Positions 19,600-29,448 of a stretch of 64,000 bases of DNA are shown here, piece after piece (the first letter of the stretch is position 1; each line of letters begins with the position of its first letter). The stretch lies in NCBI RefSeq assembly GCF_027943255.1, contig NC_072897.1:42878044-42942043 (forward strand). Direction: 5' to 3'. Below the pieces are notes generated by a model. It was not told the DNA's origin, did not search any database, and saw nothing but the letters and a program-made list of their open reading frames with translations. The DNA comes from Anastrepha obliqua. Its lineage: Eukaryota; Arthropoda; Insecta; Diptera; Tephritidae. The translations under genes and the position numbers were made by a program.

Positions 19600-21815
19600 T
19601 GAAATGTGCAAATTGTATACAAAGCAAAATGGCTAATGTAGCGTTCGAAAATAAGCGAACTAAGACTTCTGAAATTTTAGAATTAATTCATACCGCTTTA
19701 AATGGACCACATAATACCTCTGGTAATCGTGGTGAAAAATATTTTCTTACATTTATAGATGATTATAGTAAGTGCGCGAAAATTTACTGTATCAAAAAAA
19801 ATTTAGATGTGACAATGGTAGAGAATACGTAAATAAAGAAATTGAACAATTTACGAAAAATAAAGGAATTGAATTATTACCATGTCCACCATATGTTCAT
19901 GAATTAAATGGAGTCGCGGAAAGATATAACAGATCTGCAATGGATATTGGTAGATGTCTAGCAAGAGAACCAAAAATAAATCACAGGTTTTGGCCTGAAA
20001 TAATGAAAACTGTCGCTTATTTGAAAAATCGTGCAATAGCCAATACTCAAGAAAACAAAACACCATATGAAATATTTTTTGGTAAAAAGCCTAATGTAAA
20101 ACATTTGAAAATTTATGGAAGCAGAGTTTTTGTCAGATTACCCGAAACTTTGAGAAAAAATAAATGGGATGATAAAGCAAAATTGGGTGTACTCGTAGGT
20201 TACAATGATAATAGTTACAGAGTCTTAGTAAATAATAAAATAATTAATGCCCGACACGTTCAAGTGGTTGAAGAGGGCACAGAATTAATTTGTTTAGAAA
20301 ATAATAATAATAATAATGATGACAGAAATTTTGATGATGAAAATGTGGTAAATTTGAATCTAGATAATGATCTGAATGAAATAAATGAAGATGGTTTTGA
20401 TAATGCTATTGATAATGATACTGAAGTAAATAACGAATCAAATGTTTTACAAAATAACAATGAGAAAATAGTTGAAAAAAGAGCGTCAGAGAGAAAAAGA
20501 AATCATGTGAATAGATTTGGTAACCCTGTAATACACCATATTTATGTAAACCATGTAAACGCAAACGTACCTAATACATTTCAGGAGGCGATCAACTCTC
20601 AAGAATCCAGAGAATGGAAAAAGGCCATAAATTCAGAGATAGAAAGTTTAAATAAAAATAAAGCATGGATAGTAGTTGAAAGACCTAAAGATAAGAAAAT
20701 TATAGATGTGAAATGGATTTATAAAAAGAAAATTGATAATACTTATAAAGCAAGATTAGTCGTTAGCGGTTTTCAACAAAAGGTGTACCTTGAAAATGTT
20801 TATTCGCCAGTCGGCAAAATGCAAACTTTGAAAATTTTACTAAGCTATTGTTGTTCACATAATTTATTCATAGATCAAATGGATGTTGAGACAGCTTTTC
20901 TTAATGGAACTGTTAAATCTGAAGTTTATATTAATCAACCTAGAGGCTATGAAATAGATAAAAATGAAGCATACAAATTACAAAAAGCGTTGTATGGTCT
21001 GAGAGAAAGTCCAAGAGCTTGGTATGAGTGTTTTCATCAACATGTAGAAAAAATAAATTTTGTCAGAAGTAATTATGACTACTGTTTGTATGTAAATAAC
21101 ACAGGCAAAGATCCAATATGCATTTTAGTTTTCGTAGATGATCTTTTGATTTGCTGTAAAGATAAAAAGAAAATTGATAAAATTAAAGCAAGTTTAATGC
21201 AAAGATTTTCAATGAAAGATTTAGGAAAAATTAATAATTATATAGGAATCGATATAAATTATAGTGATGACAGAAAAACAATGACATTAAGTCAAAAACG
21301 ATTTATTGAATCTTTGGCTGTAAAGTACAATTTGGAAAATTCAAAATTATATGATACTCCAATAGAAAGTAATTTAAAATTAGAACAAGCGAGTGAAATC
21401 GATGAGAGAGTAAAGTACAGAAATTTAATTGGTGAATTATTGTACATTAGTACAGGCACAAGGCCAGATATTACTTACAACGTTAATTACTTAAGTAGAT
21501 TTCAAAGCTGTTATAATTAAACGCATTTTAAATATGCATTAAGAGTATTAAAATATTTATGCAAGACTAAAGATTTAAAATTAACGTATTCAGACCAAAA
21601 TACAAAAGATGATCATTTAGACTGTATGGTTGATTCAGATTATGCAGGAGATAATGTAGATCGAAAATCTACAACGGGATTCATAATAAGATTATTTGGT
21701 AATTTGATTTATTGGAAAACACGTAAACAAAACACAGTAACTAAATGTTCAACTTTTGCAGAGTATACCGCTATGTCGGAAGCAGTAACAGAAGTTTTAT
21801 TTTTGAGAAATTTGT
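19600..21815 (+). pseudogene. pol: copia integrase core, RT and RNase H
   Basis: The integrase starts at 19600, but the first catalytic position reads ELIHTALNGPHN where HTD is expected, so the Asp has become Ala. A deletion near 19790 drops part of the core, and a frame change leads to CDNGREY (second Asp) and HELNGVAERYNRS (third, Glu). The RT is well preserved in the open frame to 21520: QMDVETAFLNG, LQKALYGLRESPRAWY and the active site VFVDDLLICC. The frame stops at 21518 after SRFQSCYN and resumes through VDSDYAGDNVDRKSTTGF (RNase H) until the piggyBac junction. An Asn/Asp-rich spacer lies at about 20290-20470. Confidence 0.85.
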
Positions 21816-22819
21816 TGCGCGGTACGTCTTTACGATGTCGGGGCATGGAAACTCTGCCTCATGGTTATACGACATGACAAACATGACGGAGTCCGTCTGA
21901 AGAGGTTTTTTTTTGTTTCGCTCCGTTATGGGTATTTTTCTGAGCCTCTCATTAGTACATTGGGCAATGTATTATACAAAGACATGCTTCTTGGAAACAA
22001 TTTGGGAAAAATTTCGTAGGGGGTTGAGTGGCGCCCAATATTTACTGCAATTTTGCATTCGCGGTGGTTACTAACCGATTTTCTTGAAACAAATGACTCA
22101 TTCGGTGTGCTCCAAATAACCGTGCCTGAGTCTTCCTCACCTCGTGCAGGTTGATCGTCTATGCCACCATTCTCGTCACTCAATCCGGTCTCCTCGGAAT
22201 CGCTGGAAGAATCGTCATTCACAGTGGTTTTATTTAACTCAGGACTATAAATATCATCACTTTCGTCACTAAAATCAGTTCCTGGTTCCATGGATTCATC
22301 ATTCTCTTCTTGAAGTAATGCACTAATTTGATCGCGATTTTATTTCGACATTTTTGCTGTCTACGAGGTTGCAAAAATAAAAAAATTAGCTGTGTGATAC
22401 ATTATGTACAACGTACTGCTGGGACATATATGTCCCTATATAAAGCCCTGCTGGGACACATGCATCCCAAAATTAATTTTCGCTGAATATTTTTCACAAA
22501 ACTCTTATTAAAATATATACTTGTACTTACCAGTAAAAGGGCAATATTTTTCTTTAGAAAAATCAACACTTCTTATAAAAGTACGTATTATTTCACCAAA
22601 ATTACGCGTAAATTTGATGCAATATTAGCGACTGCTCACAAACAACTGATCAAAACTAAGCACGATTTAAACAGTGTGGAATGCGGATAACGGTAAATTG
22701 TAAGTATTGTTCGCAGCTACTGATTGGGACATTTTTGTTGAGTTTCCTATGAAAATTGCAAGTTTCAGGGTGAAGTGAACATGCTGTGGGATGTCAGTGT
22801 CCCAGCAGTAGCGAAAGGG
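21816..22819 (-). mobile_element. piggyBac deletion derivative, copy 2 (5' truncated on the plus strand)
   Basis: From TGCGCGGTACG on, this matches 12340-13367 of copy 1, ending GCGAAAGGG before TTAA at 22820-22823. It lacks the left 680 bp, including the left TIR, and has an extra 33-bp deletion near 21880. The same catalytic-core junction as in copy 1 is present. Because one TIR is missing, it is a fragment joined to copia by recombination rather than a clean insertion. Confidence 0.85.
21926..22350 (-). pseudogene. piggyBac transposase N-terminal remnant
   Basis: The acidic N-terminus and the segment up to SVSNHRECKIAVNIGR are nearly identical to copy 1. The expected start codon near 22350 reads ATA-type rather than ATG, and a TATTA insertion near 21970 shifts the frame. 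It is not functional. Confidence 0.75.
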
Positions 22820-22823
22820 TTAA

Positions 22824-23300
22824 AACAGCAACACCAATATCATTTATAAATATAACTTATAAAAGAGGTGGACTTGTCAATAAAATGATTAGATTTGTAA
22901 TTTCATCCATCTGAAGCCATGTTGATGATGATGGAACTGTCAACATAGAGATTGGACTGTAATTTGAGATCTCATTCCTCCTTCTCGACTTCAAAACTGG
23001 GTTAAGGGATGTTAACTTCCAACGACCAATAAATTGGTCTATCGAGGGTAAATGGATATAAGTGGATTAATTGCATTGTATTAGAAAAAATTAGGATATT
23101 AAGAGAGTCGGTACGAACAAATTTTCCCATCACAGCGCATACAAGTTGGCATATTGGATTAACATTTTTTTCAGATACATATATCTCGAATTTATTTACT
23201 TAAGTATTTGTAAAAAAATGTATACAGAACATTAATACCATAGATATTATATAATACATGCATATTTCATTAAAACTCAAGGAAATATGTATTTCTTATA
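22824..23300. other. AT-rich intergenic stretch
   Basis: No gene or repeat is recognised. Confidence 0.5.
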
Positions 23301-23540
23301 TGTGGTGTGTTCGAAAATTCGCGATACGAATTTTGAATTTTCGCAGGTTACGTACATATATTCAAATTTCAATTCTTTTCGTGGCGATATGTTGGTACTC
23401 ATGTCTCTCACACATGCCGACGAGTTCGGCCATTTTGAATGTTCAGTTAATTGTTGACATCTGCTTTGCTTGCACGTGTTTCGGCTCGTCTTCGATTCCA
23501 AAAGATATATCAAATAACCTGTATCAAATTTTGTGTGAAT
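23301..23540 (+). mobile_element. Mariner 5' end (TIR and 5' UTR), interrupted by fold-back element
   Basis: TGTGGTGTGTTCGAAAATTC is close to the inverse of the mariner end at 25477-25502 (ACTTTTTGAACACACCTCG). What follows ends with a sequence resembling the first transposase codons (ATCAAATTTTGTGTGAATAA). The fold-back repeat begins immediately afterwards. The catalytic remnant at 24280-24752 has the same orientation and may be the other half. Confidence 0.55.
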
Positions 23541-24168
23541 AAAAAATAGTTTAAAAAAACTAAAAAAACACGCTTTTATTACCAATCGAACTAAAAAGTA
23601 TAAAATAAATTTTAATGACAAAGAGACCTATAATGAAGTAATAGCAAATCGAACGATCAGTCATAGTCAACTACCTCAGAACAGAATTATAACAAAAATT
23701 AAGATACAAATAGAATAATTCAAATTAGAGTTAAAAGCGTGGGATGCTTGATATAGTAAATATTACAATCATTCTATTGGCAACTACCTATGTACAGAAG
23801 GTTATTAAAGTGAAGCAAAATGCATCCCACGCTTTTAACTCTAATTTGAATTATTCTATTTGTATCTTAATTTTTGTTATAATTCTGTTCTGAGGTAGTT
23901 GACTATGATTGATCGTTCGATTTGCTATTACTTCATTATAGGTCTCTTTGTCATTAAAATTTATTTTATACTTTTTAGTTCGATTGGTAATAAAAGCGTG
24001 TTTTTTAGTTTTTTTTAACTATTTTTTATTTTCTACTTTTTAGTTCGATTAGCAAAAAAGCGTGTTTTTTAGTTTTTTTTGTAAACTATTTTTTACTATG
24101 AATGAAAATTATTGTTATCATTGCAGTCAGTGAATTAATGATTCGATATATTCGTGTTATATTTAATT
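23541..24168. mobile_element. Fold-back element (large palindrome)
   Basis: The left arm (about 23541-23747) and right arm (23822-24168) are inverted copies meeting across a 74-bp loop at 23748-23821. The right arm extends about 140 bp further than the left and ends CGTGTTATATTTAATT, equal to the complement of bases 1-16 of the window. The right arm contains the tandem CGATTAGCAAAAAAGCG-type units. No ORF is inside. Movement would depend on another transposase. Confidence 0.8.
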
Positions 24169-24802
24169 CCTTTCTTATCGACTGTGAGTTTAAAGCTATG
24201 CAGTTATCGGCCGTGATAAAGAAGTAATCGGGATGAAGAACTTATTTCGTGGAGGGAGCCTGAGAAACGGCTACCCCTCTCCATTAGCCGGTTTTTTCGA
24301 TTTTCGTGGTGTGGTGCACTATGAATTCCTTCCACCTGGTCAAACCGTTAATAAGGAATATTATTTGAGCGTTATGCGTCGTTTACGTGAAGCAATTCGT
24401 CTAAAAAGACCAGAATAGTTGGTTTTTGCATCACGATAATGCACCGTCTCACACTGCACTCGTTCTTCGTGACCATTTCGCCAAAAATTCCACGCATATC
24501 GTTCCGCAACCACCGTATTCGCCTGATTTGGCTCCGTGTGACTTCTGGCTATTCCCAAAACTCAAGAGACCACTCCGGGGAACGCGTTTCGAGTCGATTG
24601 AGGAGATAAAAGCTGAATCGAAGAAGGTGCTGATGGCTATATCGGAAATGGACTATTTGGCATGTTTCGGGGATTGGAAAAATCGTTGGCATAAGTGTAT
24701 TTCATCGAGAGGGGATTGTTTTGAAGGGGATGAAATTGATTTACAAGAATAAGTAAAGATTTTTCATTTTACAACCAAATTCACCTTACTTTTTGCCCAC
24801 AG
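24169..24802 (+). pseudogene. Mariner transposase, catalytic half
   Basis: From about 24285 the translation reads FFDFRGVVHYEFLPPGQTVNKEYYL and RRLREAIRLKRPE. After a one-base shift at 24418 it continues as HHDNAPSHTALVLRDHF (second Asp) and YSPDLAPCDFWLFPKLK (third Asp), ending in FEGDEIDLQE at 24752. The D34D spacing and the C-terminus are typical of mariners. The DNA-binding half and first Asp are absent. The sequence CTTACTTTTTGCCCAC at about 24783-24798 probably is the decayed right TIR. Confidence 0.75.
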
Positions 24803-25010
24803 GTAAAAAAAGAAAATATTAATCCTGGCAATCCTAATAAGGATATTGGAAAGCTTTTATCAAATTATTGCATTGTCATCGGTCCTTGATAGGTGTGCAA
24901 AATTCCAAGTCGATCAGATTTTTAGAAGCCAGTGAAAATTAAGCTCAAATATTCCGTTACATACATACATACAACCCGACCTAATAAAAGTGTGTTAAAA
25001 ATGAAATTAA

Positions 25011-25503
25011 GTGCGCGGACGCATTCCGAATGTTGACTGTGTCATACGGAGAAGCTACTTTGGGCCAAAGCAACGTTTATCGGTGGTACAAAATGTTCTC
25101 AGAAGGCCGAGAAGCTGTGAACGACGAAAAGCGTGCCGGACGCCCGAGCACTTCAACAACAACGAAAAAATTGATGAAGTGAAGAAAGTGGTATTGGCCA
25201 ATCGTCGAATCACCGTTAGAGAACTTGCTGTGCCATTCGCTTTTTTTCAAATTGAAGAGGCCCATGAAAAGACGACGCTACGCTACGATTGACGAGATAA
25301 AGATGGCATCGAAGGAGGAGCTGAACAAGATAAAAAACATGATTTTTTGAAATGCTTCGAAGATTGGAGAAAACGTTGGCACAAGTGCATAATATCTCAA
25401 GGAGATTACTTTGAAGGGGACAAAATAGATATTAATGAATAAATAAATAATTTTTGAAAAAAAAAAACAAAATTCGTGATACTTTTTGAACACACCTCGT
25501 ATA
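25011..25503 (+). pseudogene. Mariner deletion derivative, DNA-binding half fused to C-terminus
   Basis: Two frames give FGPKQRLSVVQNVL and, in the neighbouring frame, NVYRWYKMFSEGREAVNDEKRAGRPS, the end of the first helix-turn-helix. IDEVKKVVLANRRITVREL follows as the start of the second. The sequence then jumps to the C-terminal end KCFEDWRKRWHKCIISQGDYFEGDKIDINE (25350-25441), so the catalytic core is lost. The right TIR ACTTTTTGAACACACCTCG follows at 25480-25498. The left TIR is not seen. Confidence 0.7.
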
Positions 25504-25945
25504 ACTTGCAGCACGGTTTTATTTCATTCTATAATTCGTAGGAAATTCGTAACAATTTTATACCAGTTTTTTTCCTGAAGTAACATATAATAAACATTTT
25601 AATTTTTTAATTGAGAATGCATTCGAGAATGTTTCCCAGTTTTATCCTGAAAAAAGAAGCAAGATGGCTCATCATTATCAATGGGAGGACTTTGAATATT
25701 ACCATTTTCTGATATCGATATTTGTTCACATTACGATGGCGGAATTTTGCGGTTTATTCTTATAGAAATACAAAGTATCAATATTGTGATAAGTTATGAA
25801 AGCTGAAAAGGAAAATATCCGGAGATACCCTATGATCAGAAAGCACCGGCAATGTTTAAATAAAACAAAGAGAGTTAAATTTCAGACAAAATATGACCCG
25901 TCTGAAGCAACAGACATGTGCTAACGTTTAACCCAGTCCTCCGTG
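25504..25945. other. AT-rich intergenic stretch
   Basis: No gene or known repeat is recognised. Confidence 0.45.
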
Positions 25946-26260
25946 CACCCCTGGTAGGCCAACTAAGGGATGGCCTTCAGCTCCTTCGTCGCATTCTCTT
26001 TGATCTCATCGACTGAAGTATCTTTCCATGAAGGGGTAACTTCAAATTGGGAAACAAAAAGAAGTCCCACGGGGGCATATTAGGTGAACACGGTGCTTGG
26101 ACGATCACCGTTTGTGATGTACAGGATCTCTCAAACGCTTCAAAACTTATAAATAATATTCTTTATTGACTGTCTGGCCCAATGGAAGGTACCCATGGTG
26201 TATTACGCCTTGGCAATCGAAGAAAACAGTCAACATCACCTTCCCGGAGCTGAATTAACC
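25946..26260 (-). pseudogene. Mariner transposase fragment
   Basis: On the minus strand, 26245-26150 reads VMLTVFFDCQGVIHHGYLPL, then GQTVNKEYYL, matching the beta-strand block ahead of the second catalytic Asp in D34D mariners. A short C-terminal piece near 26030-25960 follows after a deletion. It is a relic with no TIRs recognised. Confidence 0.6.
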
Positions 26261-26760
26261 GCGACCTCAAAACAATAGAATATAATAGAAAAATAATGTA
26301 TAAGTAGAAAGAAGAATTTTATGTTTCACCATTTAGCAGTCGTTGAATTGTTGGAAAAAAAACTTTACCCCAATCCTAGAAAAAATTTGAAAGAACTATG
26401 TTCTGCCAAGAAAAATAGTTGTAAAAAGAAATACTTGCAAATTTCTGCATCCAATTTTTTTTTTTCAGAATGAATCTAATGCTGTACAAACGCATACCTT
26501 CAAAATTACTAATCCCTCAGGAACAAACCCGGATTCTACCTTACAGCAAGCCTCGTCCATTCATAAAACGAATCCACCACATCTTCCCTCACGCGTCTGG
26601 GCCGTCCCATAAGCCTATTTTTCTTGATGAAAACAAAAATATTTTGTGAAGCTTCAATTTTTACCAATTTTTGTCAGGATATAAAGAGTCTTTCAGAAAT
26701 GACGCCTAGATGTTGTGAACAATTCATAGAAGTAGCTTTTTTTATACATTCTGTAAAATG
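26261..26760. other. AT-rich intergenic stretch
   Basis: Only a T-rich run near 26457-26465 is notable. No gene is seen. Confidence 0.45.
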
Positions 26761-26777
26761 TATTATAAAATAATTGT

Positions 26778-27496
26778 TTAATTATCAAAATTTATTTTGT
26801 CGCCTTCAAAATAGGCTCCATTCGAAGCAATACACATATAACAACGATTACTCCAGCCATCAAAGCACCTTTTAAACGCGTTTGAAGCGATATTTTCTAC
26901 TTCGAATGAATTCCGAGTGCACAACATCATGATAATCAAAGAAAATGTGTAGCATGACTTTCACTTTTGGCCGCTTTGACATGGTTTTTTGGGTTTCGGC
27001 TAAAGTAGATAGCGCAATTCAGCCGCCTGTTGACTGGTTTGCATATCAAACTCATATACTCACGTCTCATCACTAGATCAAGCATGTCTTGAGCCACCTT
27101 CTTCCGATAAATTTTTTGAAATAAATTCAAATCTCTTGGAATGAGTCGAGCAGCCACGCACATCATGCCCAATTGATGGTGTAAAATGTTGCGAATTGGC
27201 TCGTGAGACACGGTAAAGTCACGAGCTACCTCCCTCAAACTTAAATGATGGTTTTCCAGCACCATTTTCTTGACTTTGTCGACGTTTTCATCCATTGAAG
27301 ACGTTTATGAGCGACCACATCGGGACAAATTTTCCACGACTTCTCGGCCCTCTACAAAAGCCTAATACTACCCGTAGATCCGTGGTTTTGATAAAGCACA
27401 CTCGCCATAGGCTTTCTGAAACATTTTCAACGATTCGGCACCCGAAATCCCGTTCAAAACACTAAGGACAAATTCTTTGCTCGATATTTTTATCCA
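26778..27496 (-). pseudogene. Mariner transposase with core deletion
   Basis: The start MDKNIEQRICP is at 27496. After frame changes the second helix-turn-helix is open at 27295-26936 (ENVDKVKKMVLENHHLSLRE, NILHHQLGMMCVAARLIPRD). Near 26990 a segment with NPKNHVKAAKSESH resembles the linker before the catalytic strand. The C-terminal ending AYFEGDKINFDN is found at 26808-26778. The second and third catalytic Asp blocks are absent. It belongs to a different mariner lineage from the others here. Confidence 0.7.
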
Positions 27497-27499
27497 TAG

Positions 27500-28015
27500 T
27501 GAAAATCGCAGGGAACACCTGGGGTTGACTAATATAATTAAATGCCATAAACAGGGTAATTGTCAGATCACGCTCAAACTTTGCGAAACTATAGACGACA
27601 GTTGTACCAACATTCCAGCAGAAAAATATTAGATATAGGTATGTGTAACGCACGCTTTTCAATTGAACAATTCCCTATATTTTTTGACAAAATGTTTAAT
27701 TTTTGATATTTGTGATAGAACGACGTGTTAGAATTAGTGAAACTTATTATGAAAATTGTCGATATTTAAGAACAACATATCGCATGACATATGTATGTAC
27801 GTTTACCGTACGGTTGCTCAGTGCTTAGGTAATGAGGTGCTTTTTGTGTATACGAACAAAACCATCGTTCTCGCCAATAACAACTCGTCACGATGTCGTC
27901 CCTTCCTCTTCGTTTCACCCGATCGACCGCATCATTATGACCGTTTGTAAAAAAAAACCTATCTGACGAGGAGCTTAGCCAAACAACCAATAAGGGTGTA
28001 AGCGCCAATCATATA
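27500..28015. other. Intergenic stretch
   Basis: Frames at 27756-27950 and 27766-28008 overlap on opposite strands and carry no motif. No repeat is recognised. Confidence 0.4.
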
Positions 28016-28311
28016 TAGTGTGTGTCAGAAGAAAATAACCGTTTTTTCTTATAACTTCAAGATATATTTCGTTTTGCTTTTTGCTGTATAATAGTCCCAC
28101 TTAAAGGCTATGACGCCAGTGCTAACTCAGGTTAGTGCCGTTCGAAATTTTCCCGCAACGCAACCAAACAAAAATGAGTGAGAAGACGCGATGCATATTT
28201 AGGAGGTATTTTTATGCACGCGTTCGAAAGAGCCGAAATTATCTTACGCCGCGGCTGCAAAAGTTATTAAAAAATCAAAAATGTTTGGTGTGATGTGGAA
28301 TCAGCGGTATA
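28016..28311 (+). pseudogene. Tc1-like transposon, 5' fragment
   Basis: Near 28248-28310 the translation AAAKVIKKSKMFGVMWNQRY resembles the first helix-turn-helix of Tc1-like transposases of the KKSKTFVxKWxxRY type. Sequence upstream would be the 5' UTR. The fragment ends where a poly(T) tract begins. Plus-strand Tc1-like sequence resumes at 47160 beyond the jockey and Gypsy insertions, so both are probably one element split in two. Confidence 0.5.
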
Positions 28312-28400
28312 TTTTTTTTTTTTTTTTAATTCCCAATTCATTTTATACATCTGTCCTGACATTAAGTATGTTGTTTAACAATTTGGTCAGGATTTATATA
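28312..28400 (-). mobile_element. 3' end and poly(A) tail of a jockey-like element (minus strand)
   Basis: A run of T at 28312-28327 is the poly(A) tail of an element read on the minus strand, preceded on that strand by non-coding sequence. The same element resumes at 46444 on the far side of the Gypsy array, where its C-terminal coding region lies. Confidence 0.7.
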
Positions 28401-28821
28401 AGTTAAGCCAATAAACTATGATGGTCACCCACGCAACATATTTTGTCTCTGGTCATTATTCCAGCATTCTAAATAAGTAAAATAGTTAACGGCTTCGCGA
28501 ACACTAGCAATGCAAGAGTACGTTGAATGCTGGGAGAGCGGTGTCTATTGCTGGCAGCGGAGACTGAACACCCATTGGCCTTGTTGGTAGTCGTTCTAAT
28601 TGGAAATGCAGTAAAAGACCTGAATCTCATTGGAGTATTGGAATGCAGAGGAGAGTAAGTAGCGGAATGTGAGCAGCGGTGGTTTCAGGGTATTCTAATT
28701 AGAATTAAGCTTTTTTTCTGTTTGCGGCAACTGGAGTAATAAGATGTACTACTACTGTGATACAAAAGTATTCATTATTGAAAAATTAATACAATATTAT
28801 ATCAAATATAATTGTTTAATT
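28401..28821 (+). repeat. Gypsy LTR1
   Basis: Starts AGTTAAGCC and ends TTTAATT, typical of gypsy-group LTRs that lack TG...CA. 421 bp. It differs from LTR2 by a few substitutions and small indels such as near 28790. Confidence 0.9.
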
Positions 28822-28838
28822 GGCGCCCAACGTGGGGC
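28821..28838 (+). promoter_or_regulatory. Primer-binding site for tRNA-Lys, copy A
   Basis: TGGCGCCCAACGTGGGGC is complementary to the 3' end of insect tRNA-Lys over all 18 bases and abuts LTR1, sharing its last T. Confidence 0.9.
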
Positions 28839-29448
28839 ACGGGAAGTTTAAGAATAATTGAAATGAATATCCTCGTCGAAAAAAAAAAACATCCAAGAAC
28901 TAATTCAATCAGACGGAACACTGCAAAACTTAAATGAAATAATAGCTGCTGACCTTTGCTGACATTGGAAAAAAGGGAATTAATAGAACCGCCAAGCAAC
29001 GGTGGTTAATTAATCAACACGTCTACCAAATACAACATTGAAGAACAAAGCTTAAAGAACGTAAATTATTACTACATATTTTTGTGCTACTGCAAGTAAA
29101 ATCGGTGGAGTACAGCACTTTAACTTGAGATTGAACGGTGTAACCTTGGTTGATACCTAAATTGCATAGTAACTACTCACATGGAATATCACGTTTAATT
29201 GAGTACAACATTAACAAACAAAAGAATAATTAATTTAAAAAAGGAGATTAAATATGTAAGTGATATGTTCAGTTATTTTACGAAATACTAAAATAATTCA
29301 AGGAGACATTGGCTTATTTCGAAAAGTTGTCTTTGTGAATTTTTGGTGACCTTTTTCCCTTCTCGAACTGTTTTCCCAGTTTTTCTATTAAAGCATTCGC
29401 TTATGCAAAAGAATCCCTTTTAAAACCGCGTGTTATACTTAAGAGTTT
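28839..29448 (+). other. Gypsy leader, copy A
   Basis: Untranslated leader between the primer site and gag. It is repeated in copies B (32251-32737, missing its first part) and C (39326-39934). It contains the segment GCTGACATTGG used at the A/B junction. Confidence 0.7.

Larger units (their letters stand above)
17597..21815 (+). mobile_element. copia-like: Ty1/copia retrotransposon, 3' truncated
   Basis: Order: 5' LTR, primer-binding site, gag with CCHC, protease, integrase, RT and RNase H, the Pseudoviridae order (integrase before RT). It inserted in the RT of the preceding non-LTR element. It is cut off within RNase H at 21815 by a piggyBac derivative, and no 3' LTR is seen in the window. 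Confidence 0.9.

Noticed and set aside
26936..27295. 119-codon minus frame as a host gene
   Set aside because: Its sequence is the second helix-turn-helix of a mariner transposase followed by a deletion.
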